From the NCBI RefSeq assembly GCF_003581585.1, contig NZ_QXIR01000012.1:1-64000 (forward strand): DNA of 64,000 bases. Reading direction: 5' to 3'. The position numbers were made by a program, and so were the translations under genes. The notes beneath the pieces are model-generated. The model searched no databases. It saw nothing but the letters and a program-made list of their open reading frames with translations, and was not told the DNA's origin. Shown here in pieces: positions 49,198 to 58,181 of this stretch (its first letter is position 1; each line of letters begins with the position of its first letter). This stretch comes from Bacillus salacetis. Lineage in GTDB: Bacteria > Bacillota > Bacilli > Bacillales > Bacillaceae_B.

Positions 49198-50264
49198 AAA
49201 AGAATCCGCTTATTGCGTTTTTATTGGCGTTTTTCCCGGGAGTCGGCTTGCTTTATCTTGGCAAGGTGCTCAGGGGACTGTTTTATGCAGGGAGTGTGAT
49301 AGGGGCAGCGGTGCTGACCCTGTTCTTGGCAACCTCCTACTATTCAGTATCAGGATTTGAATTTGTGCCTTTATTAGGCGGTTTGCTTATCTATTTTGTC
49401 AACCTGATCGATACAGCCATCACCGCTTCCAAGCTGTATAAACGTGCTGATGGCGGGATTGAGCAAAAGGCTGCCCCTGAATCCGAGCGTTTTTTCACAA
49501 TCATCTTGTCACTGGTACCGGGACTCGGACACTTCCAGCTTGGACTGATGAACAGGGGAGTGACGCTGCTGGCGGCCTTCCTAGGAATGGCGGTCATGGT
49601 AATCTTCGTAACGGTCCTGTCATCGCGCGGAGAATTCCTTGTCTTCCTGGCATTCCTGCCCGTGCTGTGGGTATACAGTTTCTTTGACAGCATGCAGCAG
49701 CTCGCGAAGAAACAGCGCGGTGAGGCACTTGTCGACCAATCCATTCTTGAAGAGTTCGAAAGCCGCAGGGAAGAAGGGAAGAAATCGAAGTCGCTTGCTA
49801 CAATGCTCTCGATTTTTCCCGGAGCTGGCCATCTTTACCTTGGGTATCAACGCAGGGGGATTCAATTGATGGCAGCTTTTCTGTTCTCGATTTACATCAT
49901 GGATGTAATGAGGCTGGGGATCTTTCTTTTCCTCGTGCCGATCATCTGGTTTTACAGCTTTTTTGATGGCCTTCAGAAAGCATCCCGTTATGGCAGGGAG
50001 CCGGTCGAGGATGTGCCGGTCATCTCGTATCTTGTGAATCATCAGAAATGGGTCGGGATCGGCCTTGTCGCTCTCGGGGTTTATTATTTACTGACCAATA
50101 TCGCCCTTCCTGCCCTTCAGCCGATCATTTATGAATACATGAAGGTGGATGCGTATTTCTGGTTTGAACGTTATGTGCAGACTGCCATCGTCTGCATTCT
50201 GTTAATCGGAGGGGGAATCAAACTGTTGACAGGAAGCAAGAAGAAGGGGGAAGCTTCACAATGA
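49194..50264 (+). CDS. Polytopic membrane protein with threefold internal repeat
   Basis: 356 residues, about nine membrane helices. The motif hydrophobic-PGxGxxxLGxxxRGxxxxxxF occurs three times: PGVGLLYLGKVLRGLF near 15-30, PGLGHFQLGLMNRGVTLLAAF near 109-129, and PGAGHLYLGYQRRGIQLMAAF near 209-229. After repeats two and three, W-YSFFD closes the unit (near 159 and 255). Each unit resembles a TM2-like helical hairpin. It lies inside the sigma/anti-sigma operon and is translationally coupled at both ends. Role unknown; perhaps sensing or envelope response. Confidence 0.7.
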   Translation: MKKNPLIAFLLAFFPGVGLLYLGKVLRGLFYAGSVIGAAVLTLFLATSYYSVSGFEFVPLLGGLLIYFVNLIDTAITASKLYKRADGGIEQKAAPESERFFTIILSLVPGLGHFQLGLMNRGVTLLAAFLGMAVMVIFVTVLSSRGEFLVFLAFLPVLWVYSFFDSMQQLAKKQRGEALVDQSILEEFESRREEGKKSKSLATMLSIFPGAGHLYLGYQRRGIQLMAAFLFSIYIMDVMRLGIFLFLVPIIWFYSFFDGLQKASRYGREPVEDVPVISYLVNHQKWVGIGLVALGVYYLLTNIALPALQPIIYEYMKVDAYFWFERYVQTAIVCILLIGGGIKLLTGSKKKGEASQ

Positions 50265-51193
50265 GAGTATGGAGAGTAGGATCGATATCCATGGGAGCGG
50301 CATTGGTCATTTTAGGGATGATGCTGCTTCTGACGCAAATCTTTGATTGGGACGCAGCGTATGTCATGTCAGGCTGGTGGCCGTTCATTCTCGTGATCCT
50401 TGGGGGTGAAATGCTGTTCTATTTGTTTTTCACCAAGCAGGAGAATGCCAGGGTGAAATATGATCTGCTGAGTATCATCTTCGCAGCTGTAATCGGAACC
50501 GCCGGGATCGGTTTGACCGTTTTACAGGCAACGGGAATGCTGGGAGCGGTGAAGAGCTACATGACAGCGGAGGAGAGAACGATGGAAATTCCAGCCTTCA
50601 CGCAAAGCATGGGCAAGGACATCAAGCGCATTGTGGTGGATACGGGCAACCATGATTTGACTATTGAAGGAGGGACCGGTGACGAAATCAGCCTTTTCGG
50701 AACCTATCGCTCTACCTTTACGGATCAAAAAAATAAACTGAGCTCTCCTGATGATTATCTGCAGCAAAAAATAATTGGCGATAGCTTGTATATTACGCTC
50801 AAAGGCCTTCCGGCTGCCTCTGCTCCATTCGAAAACGGCGGCGTGATGAACGCAACGTTGGTCGTTCCGTCAAAAGCAGGGCTTGAGGTCTCGGGGAACA
50901 GCGCAGCGATTACAATGAAGCCGAGGCAGCTGCTGAGCAATTGGTCAGTGACAGACAGCTCTGACGTGAAGGTGATGTTATCAGAAGGAAGTGACATCCA
51001 CCTTCTTGCAGAGAACATCACAGACATTAAAGATGATGAAAAATGGAAGTTCGATAAGGCGGGAGAAGCAGACGCCGCCGAAGAAATTTATTCAGAGGAC
51101 GAGGGGAGGAGCGGTTCCTACACTGTTGGAGACGGCACCTATGACCTCGTCGTCAGGAATGCATTTGGCCTTTCTGTAGTGGAGAGCAGATAG
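50261..51193 (+). CDS. LiaF/DUF4097-like membrane protein
   Basis: 310 residues. Four hydrophobic segments come first (about 9-27, 38-58, 67-90 region), in the pattern of the LiaI-LiaF-type membrane region (GWWPFILVILGGEMLFYLFF). A soluble C-terminal half resembles DUF4097 beta-helix proteins (GNHDLTIEGGTGDEISL, NATLVVPSKAGLEVSGNSA). ATGA overlap with the upstream gene. It is likely the effector or sensor of the envelope-stress cluster. Confidence 0.72.
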   Translation: MRVWRVGSISMGAALVILGMMLLLTQIFDWDAAYVMSGWWPFILVILGGEMLFYLFFTKQENARVKYDLLSIIFAAVIGTAGIGLTVLQATGMLGAVKSYMTAEERTMEIPAFTQSMGKDIKRIVVDTGNHDLTIEGGTGDEISLFGTYRSTFTDQKNKLSSPDDYLQQKIIGDSLYITLKGLPAASAPFENGGVMNATLVVPSKAGLEVSGNSAAITMKPRQLLSNWSVTDSSDVKVMLSEGSDIHLLAENITDIKDDEKWKFDKAGEADAAEEIYSEDEGRSGSYTVGDGTYDLVVRNAFGLSVVESR

Positions 51194-51365
51194 GAAGAGG
51201 GGAAAGGGCGACGCTTCGGAGTGTGCATTAGCTGGAGTCGATAATGCTGAAAGGGTAGTTGCAGATAACATTAACATGAGAGTGGACAGTAATAGACAAA
51301 TTTCCCTGGAAATATCTAAATTCATTGTAGAAATAATGTTATTCGACGGCGATTGGAATTCACTT

Positions 51366-51460
51366 TAGTGAATTAACACGTTAATCCACCGGGGGACAGT
51401 CCCCTGTTACGCTAAAGTAACAGGGGACTGTCCCCCGGTGCTTTAAAGCGGTAAAGCGAA
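51366..51460. repeat. Two fused family A repeats with a 24-bp perfect inverted repeat (A10)
   Basis: CACCGGGGGACAGTCCCCTG plus TTAC (51387-51410) is exactly complementary to 51417-51440, with GCTAAA between. Outer arms are TTAACACGTTAATC and CTTTAAAGCGGTAAAG. It lies between convergent genes and could end both transcripts, though no T run follows. Confidence 0.9.
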
Positions 51461-51469
51461 TAACGAATT

Positions 51470-51925
51470 TCAAGGTTTAAGGATCATGAAGATGAACAGG
51501 GTGATACCGAGGGCGGAGGCGAAATAAAAGTAACTGTTCATCCTGTTCAACAATTCTTGGGCTTCCTCCGGCAGTTCCCCCGCCACATCCTTGTTTTCCG
51601 GGGCGTCCAGCCACTCTTGCAGTTTATTGCTTTGAGGGGTGACGAAGCCGATCACAATAATCTGGATGAGAACATAAAGAATCAAGGAACCGAGAAGCCA
51701 TACCTGGGTGAATGCCCCGTATTCCCCGACAAAGTAAAGAACCAGTCCTGTAATGACAGCGAGGCTCCCTCCGATTTTCGGGAAATTCTCAAGGAGCGCG
51801 GACATCTTTAAAGAGTGTCTCAGGTGCTCGGCAGTTTGCTTTTTCCTGACAAGAACATGCGCAAAGAACGTCGGTCCCACTCCAATGATGGCAGAAAGCA
51901 CGTGCAGGAGAATAAGAAATTTCAT
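51470..51925 (-). CDS. DUF2269 family membrane protein
   Basis: 151 residues with four hydrophobic segments: MKFLILLHVLSAIIGVGPTF at the start, GGSLAVITGLVLYFVG near 53, VWLLGSLILYVLIQIIVIGF near 75, and YFYFASALGITLFIFMIL at the end. The conserved His 8 and the GP near residue 18 fit DUF2269. AAAGGAGG precedes the ATG at 51925. Function unknown. Confidence 0.8.
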   Translation of the reverse strand: MKFLILLHVLSAIIGVGPTFFAHVLVRKKQTAEHLRHSLKMSALLENFPKIGGSLAVITGLVLYFVGEYGAFTQVWLLGSLILYVLIQIIVIGFVTPQSNKLQEWLDAPENKDVAGELPEEAQELLNRMNSYFYFASALGITLFIFMILKP

Positions 51926-52204
51926 TGATACGCTACCTCCTTTGTAACTTATGGCATATGACATTTTATTCATTGTGAAGGCTCCGTATGTTAGAAAGGA
52001 AAAGTATAAAGGACTATTAGCTTTTTTGGCCGAAAAGAGGTATGATATTTTCGGTAGATGCGTTCGGTTGCGTGCGCATTAAATTCATATGTACCGTGGA
52101 GCGGTTTGTAACTCCGCCCCGGGGGTAGTAGTATAGGTGTTATAATTGAGGAAAGAATGTTGAGCTTCTATAGCTTTTGAAATATCGAGATAGGATGATG
52201 GGGA

Positions 52205-53125
52205 ATGAAAAGAGCAAGGATCATATATAATCCGACTTCAGGACGTGAGCTTTTCAAAAAACACCTGGCTGAAGTGCTGATTAAATTGGAGCAGGCTGGC
52301 TATGAAACCTCCTGCCATGCGACTGTTTGTGAAGGAGATGCGACGGAAGCAGCCCGCACAGCAGTTGAACGCAGATATGATTTAGTGGTAGCCGCAGGCG
52401 GCGACGGGACATTGAATGAAGTCGTCAACGGCCTTGCGGAACAGGAATACCGCCCGCGGGTGGGAATTGTCCCGATGGGCACGACGAATGATTTTGCACG
52501 GGCGCTTCATATCCCGAGGGATATAGGGGCTGCGGTCGACATCATAATCAAGGGTGATACCATCCCGGTTGATATCGGGCGGATGAACGGTGAACGGTAT
52601 TTCATCAATATTGCCGGCGGCGGACGAATCACCGAGCTGACTTATGAGGTGCCGAGCAAACTGAAGACAGTGCTTGGACAGCTCGCTTATTACTTGAAGG
52701 GCATGGAAATGCTTCCTTCCATCAAAGCAACCGACCTGACGATTGAATATGACGGCAAGCTATTTGAAGGAGAAGCCATGCTGTTTCTCATCGGCCTTAC
52801 CAATTCAGTTGGCGGGTTTGAAAAGCTTGCTCCCGACGCTTCCATCAATGACGGAATGTTCTCTCTGCTGATCTTGAAAAAAACGAACCTTGCCGAGTTC
52901 ATCCGGATAGCGAGCCTGGCAGTAAGGGGCGACCATATTAAAGACCCGAATGTCATTTACACACAGGCAAACAGGATTAAAGTTTACTCCAAGGATAAAG
53001 TGCAGCTGAATATCGATGGCGAATTCGGCGGGCTGCTTCCGGTCGAGTTTGAAAATTTATACCGCCACCTGGAAGTTTTCGTTCCGCTTGACCAGATACG
53101 GGAGCAGGACAAAGCTGACAGATGA
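52205..53125 (+). CDS. dagK: Diacylglycerol kinase DagK (DgkB)
   Basis: Phosphorylates diacylglycerol in the lipoteichoic acid recycling pathway. 306 residues; NPTSGRELFK near residue 10, the ATP loop AAGGDGTLNEVVNGL near 65, MGTTNDFAR near 92 and the C-terminal NIDGEFGG near 265. In B. subtilis the gene (yerQ) follows the gat genes; here about 13 kb of other genes intervene. Confidence 0.95.
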   Translation: MKRARIIYNPTSGRELFKKHLAEVLIKLEQAGYETSCHATVCEGDATEAARTAVERRYDLVVAAGGDGTLNEVVNGLAEQEYRPRVGIVPMGTTNDFARALHIPRDIGAAVDIIIKGDTIPVDIGRMNGERYFINIAGGGRITELTYEVPSKLKTVLGQLAYYLKGMEMLPSIKATDLTIEYDGKLFEGEAMLFLIGLTNSVGGFEKLAPDASINDGMFSLLILKKTNLAEFIRIASLAVRGDHIKDPNVIYTQANRIKVYSKDKVQLNIDGEFGGLLPVEFENLYRHLEVFVPLDQIREQDKADR

Positions 53126-53214
53126 GATGAACCGCAGGGAAGTACTGCGGCTGCGATTCGTACGGAAACAGGCCATGTTCCCCTAACTGTCAATTTAACA
53201 GCTGAAATATGATC

Positions 53215-53247
53215 AAGACGTTGACTCCAATCAACGTCTCTTTTATT
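53215..53247 (+). terminator. Terminator after dagK
   Basis: GACGTTGA pairs with TCAACGTC around CTCCAA, followed by TCTTTTATTTTC. Confidence 0.75.
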
Positions 53248-53325
53248 TTCATTTTTTTCCTGATGCTAAAAGACCTGATAAATCCTCCGTGTCTTTGCCA
53301 TACTAAGCTAAAAAAGGACGAGATC

Positions 53326-54117
53326 ATGAAAAAAATCATTGTATTCAGTTTGCTTGCTGCCATGTTTACCTCAGGAGCTGCATCAGCAAAAGAAGCAGCA
53401 CCGCCAGCGGGGTTGAAAACTAGTTCGCTGTCCATTGTCATCGATGATTTCGGAAATAACATGAAGGGTACAAAGGAGATGCTGGAGCTTCCCATCCCGT
53501 TGACTGTAGCCGTGATGCCATTAATGGAAACCACAAAACAAGATGCTGAACTGGCGCACAGACTCGGCCATGAAGTGATCGTTCATATGCCGATGGAGCC
53601 TGTCAGTGGCAAGCAGAGCTGGCTTGGACCGGGAGCTGTCACAACAGGCCTCAGTAACGAAGAAATTAGAAAAAGGGTTGAAGAGGCGATCGATTCAGTG
53701 CCATTTGCTGTCGGGATGAACCACCATATGGGATCCAAAGCTACAGCCGATGAGCGGGTGATGAGAGTGGTGTTGACAGTCTGCCGGGAGCGCGGGCTCT
53801 ATTACCTGGACAGCCGGACAACCCCGAAAAGCGTCGTGCCTGAACTGGCAGAGGAATTGGGCGTACCATATCTGGAAAATGAATTGTTCTTCGATCATGT
53901 CTATACGACACAGCACATCACGAAGCAAGCAGACCAAATCATGAGACGGTTGAAAACCGATAAGGAAATCATAGCGATCGGCCATGTCGGAATATCCGGC
54001 AATAAGATGGTCGATGTCCTGAAGGAGTATATTCCATTATATTTGGACGAAGCGAAGGCAGTCCCTTTATCGGACATCATCCCTGAATTCGAATTAGTCA
54101 ATGAACGATTGGAATAA
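53326..54117 (+). CDS. Divergent polysaccharide deacetylase family protein (YibQ-like)
   Basis: 263 residues with a signal peptide (MKKIIVFSLLAAMFTSGAASA, cleavage after ASA). LSIVIDDFGNNMKGTKEML is the N-terminal catalytic-like Asp-Asp motif, and VIVHMPMEP and GMNHHMGSKAT give further metal-type histidines. Matches PF04748. Probably acts on wall or capsule polymers outside the cell; activity is unproven in the family. ATG 53326 follows AAGGACG. Confidence 0.87.
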   Translation: MKKIIVFSLLAAMFTSGAASAKEAAPPAGLKTSSLSIVIDDFGNNMKGTKEMLELPIPLTVAVMPLMETTKQDAELAHRLGHEVIVHMPMEPVSGKQSWLGPGAVTTGLSNEEIRKRVEEAIDSVPFAVGMNHHMGSKATADERVMRVVLTVCRERGLYYLDSRTTPKSVVPELAEELGVPYLENELFFDHVYTTQHITKQADQIMRRLKTDKEIIAIGHVGISGNKMVDVLKEYIPLYLDEAKAVPLSDIIPEFELVNERLE

Positions 54118-54210
54118 CGGTCGAAAATCAAAGGAAGATGGGGAAAAACCTTGATGAATAGCTCTCTTCGCAAGGATCGGGGCTGAAAATAGAACCTAAT
54201 AACATGAATG

Positions 54211-54258
54211 GACCGCATGACGTCAGGTATATAACCTTGATGCCATGCGGTTTTATTT
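54211..54258 (+). terminator. Terminator after the deacetylase-like gene
   Basis: ACCGCATG and CATGCGGT close a long hairpin whose inner arms CAGGT and ACCTTG also pair; TTTATTTTC follows. Confidence 0.7.
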
Positions 54259-54407
54259 TCGTTTATTTCGACTGGAATCAATAATTTCAAAAGATGTCCC
54301 AGCGGCATTTAAATTTTTCCTATTCCCATATAACTGGAACAGGATTTTGTTTAGTGAATAATCGGATTGGGAAAAGGAGGGTAGAAAAAGACAAAGGAGT
54401 TGAAGGA

Positions 54408-56036
54408 ATGAACAATATGAACTGGTATAACTTTGAGGGATTCTTAGGGAAAATCCCGGATTTTATTCTTGCATTAGTCGTTCTTCTTATTGGATGGCTT
54501 GTCGCCAAAGGGGTTGAAAAGGCGGTTTACAAACTGCTCAATAAATCCGGAGTGGATGACAAGTTGTTTTCCCACCTTCCTAATAGAAAATATTCATCTG
54601 AAAAGATCATAAGCAAAATCGTCTATTGGATTTTACTGCTGATTGTCTTCATCATAGTACTTAACATTCTGAACCTGAATTTGATCGCTGAGCCGTTAGT
54701 GAATGTAATGAACTCCATATTCGGTGCGATTGATAACATCCTGAAAGCGGCACTGATCCTGCTGTTTGCTTATGCACTTGCATTGATTGTGAGATACGGG
54801 GTGCGAAAGCTTGGAAATGCAGCTAATTTCGATCACCTGCTGGTAAAATGGAATATTGCGGATACCGAGAAAGATGCTCATGAAGGCATCAACAAAACAG
54901 CCAAAGTCCTGTTCTACCTGGTCCTGCTGTTGTTCCTGCCTGCAGTACTGTCAGCATTGGATATAACAGGGGTTTCCGAACCGTTCGCAGATATGCTGAA
55001 CAGCATGCTGGCGTTCATTCCGAAACTGCTTGCAGCTGCACTGATTGTAATTGTCGGATATTTCGTTGCAAAGCTTGTCCGCACCATCGTGACGAACTTC
55101 CTTCATGCAGTTGGACTTGAACGCCTGGGAGAACGCCTAGGATTGTCAAGGACAATGAATGGTACATCTCTATCATCCATTGTTGGGAATATCGCGTTCA
55201 TCCTGATTTTGATCCCGACTGTGATTGCCGCATTGGACAAGCTTGATATAGAAGGAATTTCTGCACCGGCCATCGACATGCTTAACGATGTTCTTACGAT
55301 GCTTCCGAATATTGCCGTGGCGGTTGTCTTGATCTTGGTAGGTCTATGGGCCGGCCGTATGGCAGGGAAGTGGACAACCAGCTTCCTGAATAAATTGGGC
55401 ATCAATTCTATAATGAGCAATATGAAGGTCGGCAGCTGGAAGCCTGATGAAACAACCAATTCCTTTACCATTACGAGAATTCTTGGTTACATTGTTCATT
55501 TCGTTGTTGCGCTGCTGTTCATTGTGGAAGCACTGCAAATCGTCGAACTTGAATTCCTTGTGACCCTGGCAACAGGAGTCTTTGCTTATATCCCTAGCGT
55601 CATTGCCGCGGTCGTCATCCTTGCTGTCGGACTCTATCTTGGAAATATCACCAAGAAAGTCTTATCCAGCATTTTGAATGGAAACAACAAGAATGTACTT
55701 GCCACAATTGCTAAATATGCGATCATCATCATGGCATTCTTCATGGCGCTTGATCAGCTGGGCATCGCCCAATCCATCGTTAACTCTGCGTTCATCCTGG
55801 TCCTTGGCGGCCTGGCACTGGCATTTGGCCTGTCTTTCGGCCTCGGAGGCAGAGAGTTTGCAGCAAACTACCTGAGCAAAATGGAAAATAACCTGTCCGA
55901 TATCTCGGTCGATAAAGAAAAGGCGAAGAGAAAGGCTGAGGAAAGCCAAAGAGACGACTGGACCACTTCCATGAATGAAGATGGAACGATCGATAACCAG
56001 CCGAACCGTCCGGATGATGGTTTCCCAAGAGAGTGA
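54408..56036 (+). CDS. Mechanosensitive ion channel-like protein with five TM_helix repeats
   Basis: 542 residues. The conserved helix (PF05552 type) appears five times: near residues 16-45 (IPDFILALVVLLIGWLVAKG), 106-136, 202-232, 296-328 (LPNIAVAVVLILVGLWAGRM) and 392-422. The end has LALAFGLSFGLGGREFA, reminiscent of the MscS pore helix, then a charged tail. No full MscS beta domain is seen. ATG 54408 has AAAGGAG upstream. It may be a small-conductance channel or a channel scaffold. Confidence 0.8.
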   Translation: MNNMNWYNFEGFLGKIPDFILALVVLLIGWLVAKGVEKAVYKLLNKSGVDDKLFSHLPNRKYSSEKIISKIVYWILLLIVFIIVLNILNLNLIAEPLVNVMNSIFGAIDNILKAALILLFAYALALIVRYGVRKLGNAANFDHLLVKWNIADTEKDAHEGINKTAKVLFYLVLLLFLPAVLSALDITGVSEPFADMLNSMLAFIPKLLAAALIVIVGYFVAKLVRTIVTNFLHAVGLERLGERLGLSRTMNGTSLSSIVGNIAFILILIPTVIAALDKLDIEGISAPAIDMLNDVLTMLPNIAVAVVLILVGLWAGRMAGKWTTSFLNKLGINSIMSNMKVGSWKPDETTNSFTITRILGYIVHFVVALLFIVEALQIVELEFLVTLATGVFAYIPSVIAAVVILAVGLYLGNITKKVLSSILNGNNKNVLATIAKYAIIIMAFFMALDQLGIAQSIVNSAFILVLGGLALAFGLSFGLGGREFAANYLSKMENNLSDISVDKEKAKRKAEESQRDDWTTSMNEDGTIDNQPNRPDDGFPRE

Positions 56037-56042
56037 TGTGAT

Positions 56043-56076
56043 AGAAAGGCCCGATACTTTTCGGGTCTTTCCTTTA
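56043..56076 (+). terminator. Terminator after the TM_helix gene
   Basis: AAAGGCCCGA pairs with TCGGGTCTTT, followed by CCTTTAG. Confidence 0.75.
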
Positions 56077-56548
56077 GTTTTGATATGCGGCGTTCAGTTT
56101 GAACAACGCATCCTTCCACTAGTAGTGCTTCTCTTGCGTCCACAGCCAATAAAGGGGCCAAAGTCCCTTCTAACCGGAGAGCCCGCGAATCCTGCACTCC
56201 TCTTACGGATTTTACCAGTATAATACTGGTTATTTGGGGGTCTCTCCTACTATTCTGCAGTAATAATTTTAAAAATTAGCAAAGGTTTGATAGAATGTAC
56301 TAGGCAGAGCATGGAGTTTGCATTTTATGTAATAATATTCATAATACAAAAGGATAATACATATGTATGATACGCGGACTTGCTGGAAGCGGCGGCGGTG
56401 AACTCGATTACAGTGCAGAGGTCAGCGGTATTCAAACTTGCATAAATACCAATGTCGGTTAATATTCGAAAAGTTAAATTATTTACAATATTATTACAAA
56501 TTGTGTTAAACTATCTTTGTTAATAAAAAAATTATAGGGGTGAATGAC
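56077..56548. other. Intergenic stretch before the TAXI gene
   Basis: About 470 bases without a supported gene. A short hairpin CCAGTA-TAA-TACTGG lies near 56214-56228. The region from 56470 to 56535 is AT-rich and should hold the promoter of the TRAP operon, but no clear -35/-10 pair was found. Confidence 0.35.
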
Positions 56549-57538
56549 ATGAAAAAGAGAAGTTTATCATTCAGTGCTGTTTTGCTTCTTGTAGCGGCTA
56601 TGATATTGGCAGCCTGCGGCGGAGGAAGCGGCGGCGGTTCTGGTGAAGACGGAGAAACAGAAGCAGACTTCATCGGGATTGCAACAGGTGGTACAGGTGG
56701 TACATACTATCCACTTGGCGGAACTTTTGCGAAAATCATCCAGGATGAAACAGGAATAGAATCCTCGGCATCAACATCTGGTGCTTCTGCCGAGAACATG
56801 GCGAGCATTAAATCAGGTGATATTGAAGTTGCCTTTACTCAAACGGACATTGCATCCTATGCAACAGAAGGGACACAAATGTTCTCCGATAACAAAGTTG
56901 AAAATGCTCAAGGTATCGGTACACTGTATCCTGAAACGATCCAGATCGTTACAACAAAGGATTCAGGCATTGAATCTGTTGAAGATTTGAAAGGGAAAGT
57001 GGTATCTGTCGGGGAAGCCGGCTCCGGTACATTGCTGAATGCCGAACAGATCCTTGAAGTTCACGGACTGACAGTTGATGACCTGAGTGCACGCAATCTT
57101 TCATTCGATGATTCCACTACAGGGATCCAGGATGGAACGATCGATGCAGCTTTCATCACTTCCGGTACACCAACAGGTGCGGTTGAGGGACTTGCTGCAA
57201 CTCAGGATGTTACCATCATCCCTGTAAGCTCTGAAAAAGCCGATGAGCTTATCGAAAAGTATCCTTACTATGCGAAAGATACGATTCCAGGCGGTACTTA
57301 CAGCAAGCTTGACAGCGATATCGAAACTGTAGCTGTACGCGCTATGCTCGTTACACGCTCTGACCTTTCCGAAGATCAAGTCTATGAGATCACAAAAGCG
57401 ATCTTTGAAAACACAGACAAGATCAGCCATGCAAAAGGTGAATTGATCAGTGCTGAGAATGCACTTCAAGGAATGGGTATCGAACTGCATCCGGGAGCGG
57501 CTAAATACTTTGAGGAAAAAGGAATTTCCCAAGACTAA
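56549..57538 (+). CDS. TAXI family TRAP transporter substrate-binding lipoprotein
   Basis: 329 residues. The signal peptide ends LAAC (Cys 23) followed by a Gly/Ser linker. IGIATGGTGGTYYPLGGTFA near 42 and TSGASAENMASIKSGDIEVAFTQ near 75 define the TAXI family. Binds glutamate or another carboxylate outside the cell and hands it to the fused permease two genes down. ATG 56549 has AGGGGTG upstream. A hairpin follows the gene, probably allowing higher synthesis of the binding protein than the permease. Confidence 0.92.
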   Translation: MKKRSLSFSAVLLLVAAMILAACGGGSGGGSGEDGETEADFIGIATGGTGGTYYPLGGTFAKIIQDETGIESSASTSGASAENMASIKSGDIEVAFTQTDIASYATEGTQMFSDNKVENAQGIGTLYPETIQIVTTKDSGIESVEDLKGKVVSVGEAGSGTLLNAEQILEVHGLTVDDLSARNLSFDDSTTGIQDGTIDAAFITSGTPTGAVEGLAATQDVTIIPVSSEKADELIEKYPYYAKDTIPGGTYSKLDSDIETVAVRAMLVTRSDLSEDQVYEITKAIFENTDKISHAKGELISAENALQGMGIELHPGAAKYFEEKGISQD

Positions 57539-57559
57539 TACAGTTTCTTCAGGCAACAT

Positions 57560-57592
57560 GGAATAGGCCGATCTGATCGGTCTATTCTTTTA
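57560..57592 (+). terminator. Hairpin between the TAXI gene and DUF1850 gene
   Basis: GAATAGGCCGATC pairs with GATCGGTCTATTC, followed by TTTTATTATG. A leaky intra-operon terminator. Confidence 0.75.
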
Positions 57593-57668
57593 TTATGATG
57601 ATGAATCATGAAAAAGCAGCCTTTAGGTTTTCTGAACCTTTTTGGAGGCCAAGAAAAGAGTGTGGAAC

Positions 57669-58181
57669 ATGAAATGGAAGAGAGCCGCTGCCATTATTGC
57701 AGCAGGAATTATGTGCCTTCTGCCCTTTGTTCCTTTCAAACAATGTGTTGTCCTGGAATCGCTCAAACACGAAAGCAAGGATGTTCTGATCCCACTGCGG
57801 GGAATGGAGGATGAGTTCTCCATCCTTTACACACATTCCATCCATCTCTCTGATGTTTTGGAGGTGTACGAAGCGGATGCTGATTTCAATATCGTCCAGA
57901 CGACGTTGATTTACGAGGACACGGCCATCGGTATGCCGGGTGATGCGGCAGGGGAAGAGGTCTTCAGCAGGACACAGGACGGTAAATATAAGATCTCCAA
58001 TATGAACCGTGTTTTTCCTTACGTCGATATTTCCATAGGACAAGTAGCGGCAAATCACCGCTTCATATACAATGAAAAAGTATATCCGCTTGCAGACTAC
58101 TTTGAAAAAGGGACACTGATACGGATGAGTGTTCAAAATCAATCATTATTTCAATTTTGGAAAGGAGTGATTCTCAAATGA
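57669..58181 (+). CDS. DUF1850 protein of TRAP-TAXI operon
   Basis: 170 residues with one N-terminal hydrophobic segment (AAAIIAAGIMCLLPFVPF), then the DUF1850 domain with FSILYTHSIHLSDVLEVYEA and IYEDTAIGMP. DUF1850 genes are habitually found beside TAXI TRAP genes; the role is unknown. Start ATG 57669 (MKWKRAAA) is likely. The last four bases overlap the permease start. Confidence 0.82.
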   Translation: MKWKRAAAIIAAGIMCLLPFVPFKQCVVLESLKHESKDVLIPLRGMEDEFSILYTHSIHLSDVLEVYEADADFNIVQTTLIYEDTAIGMPGDAAGEEVFSRTQDGKYKISNMNRVFPYVDISIGQVAANHRFIYNEKVYPLADYFEKGTLIRMSVQNQSLFQFWKGVILK

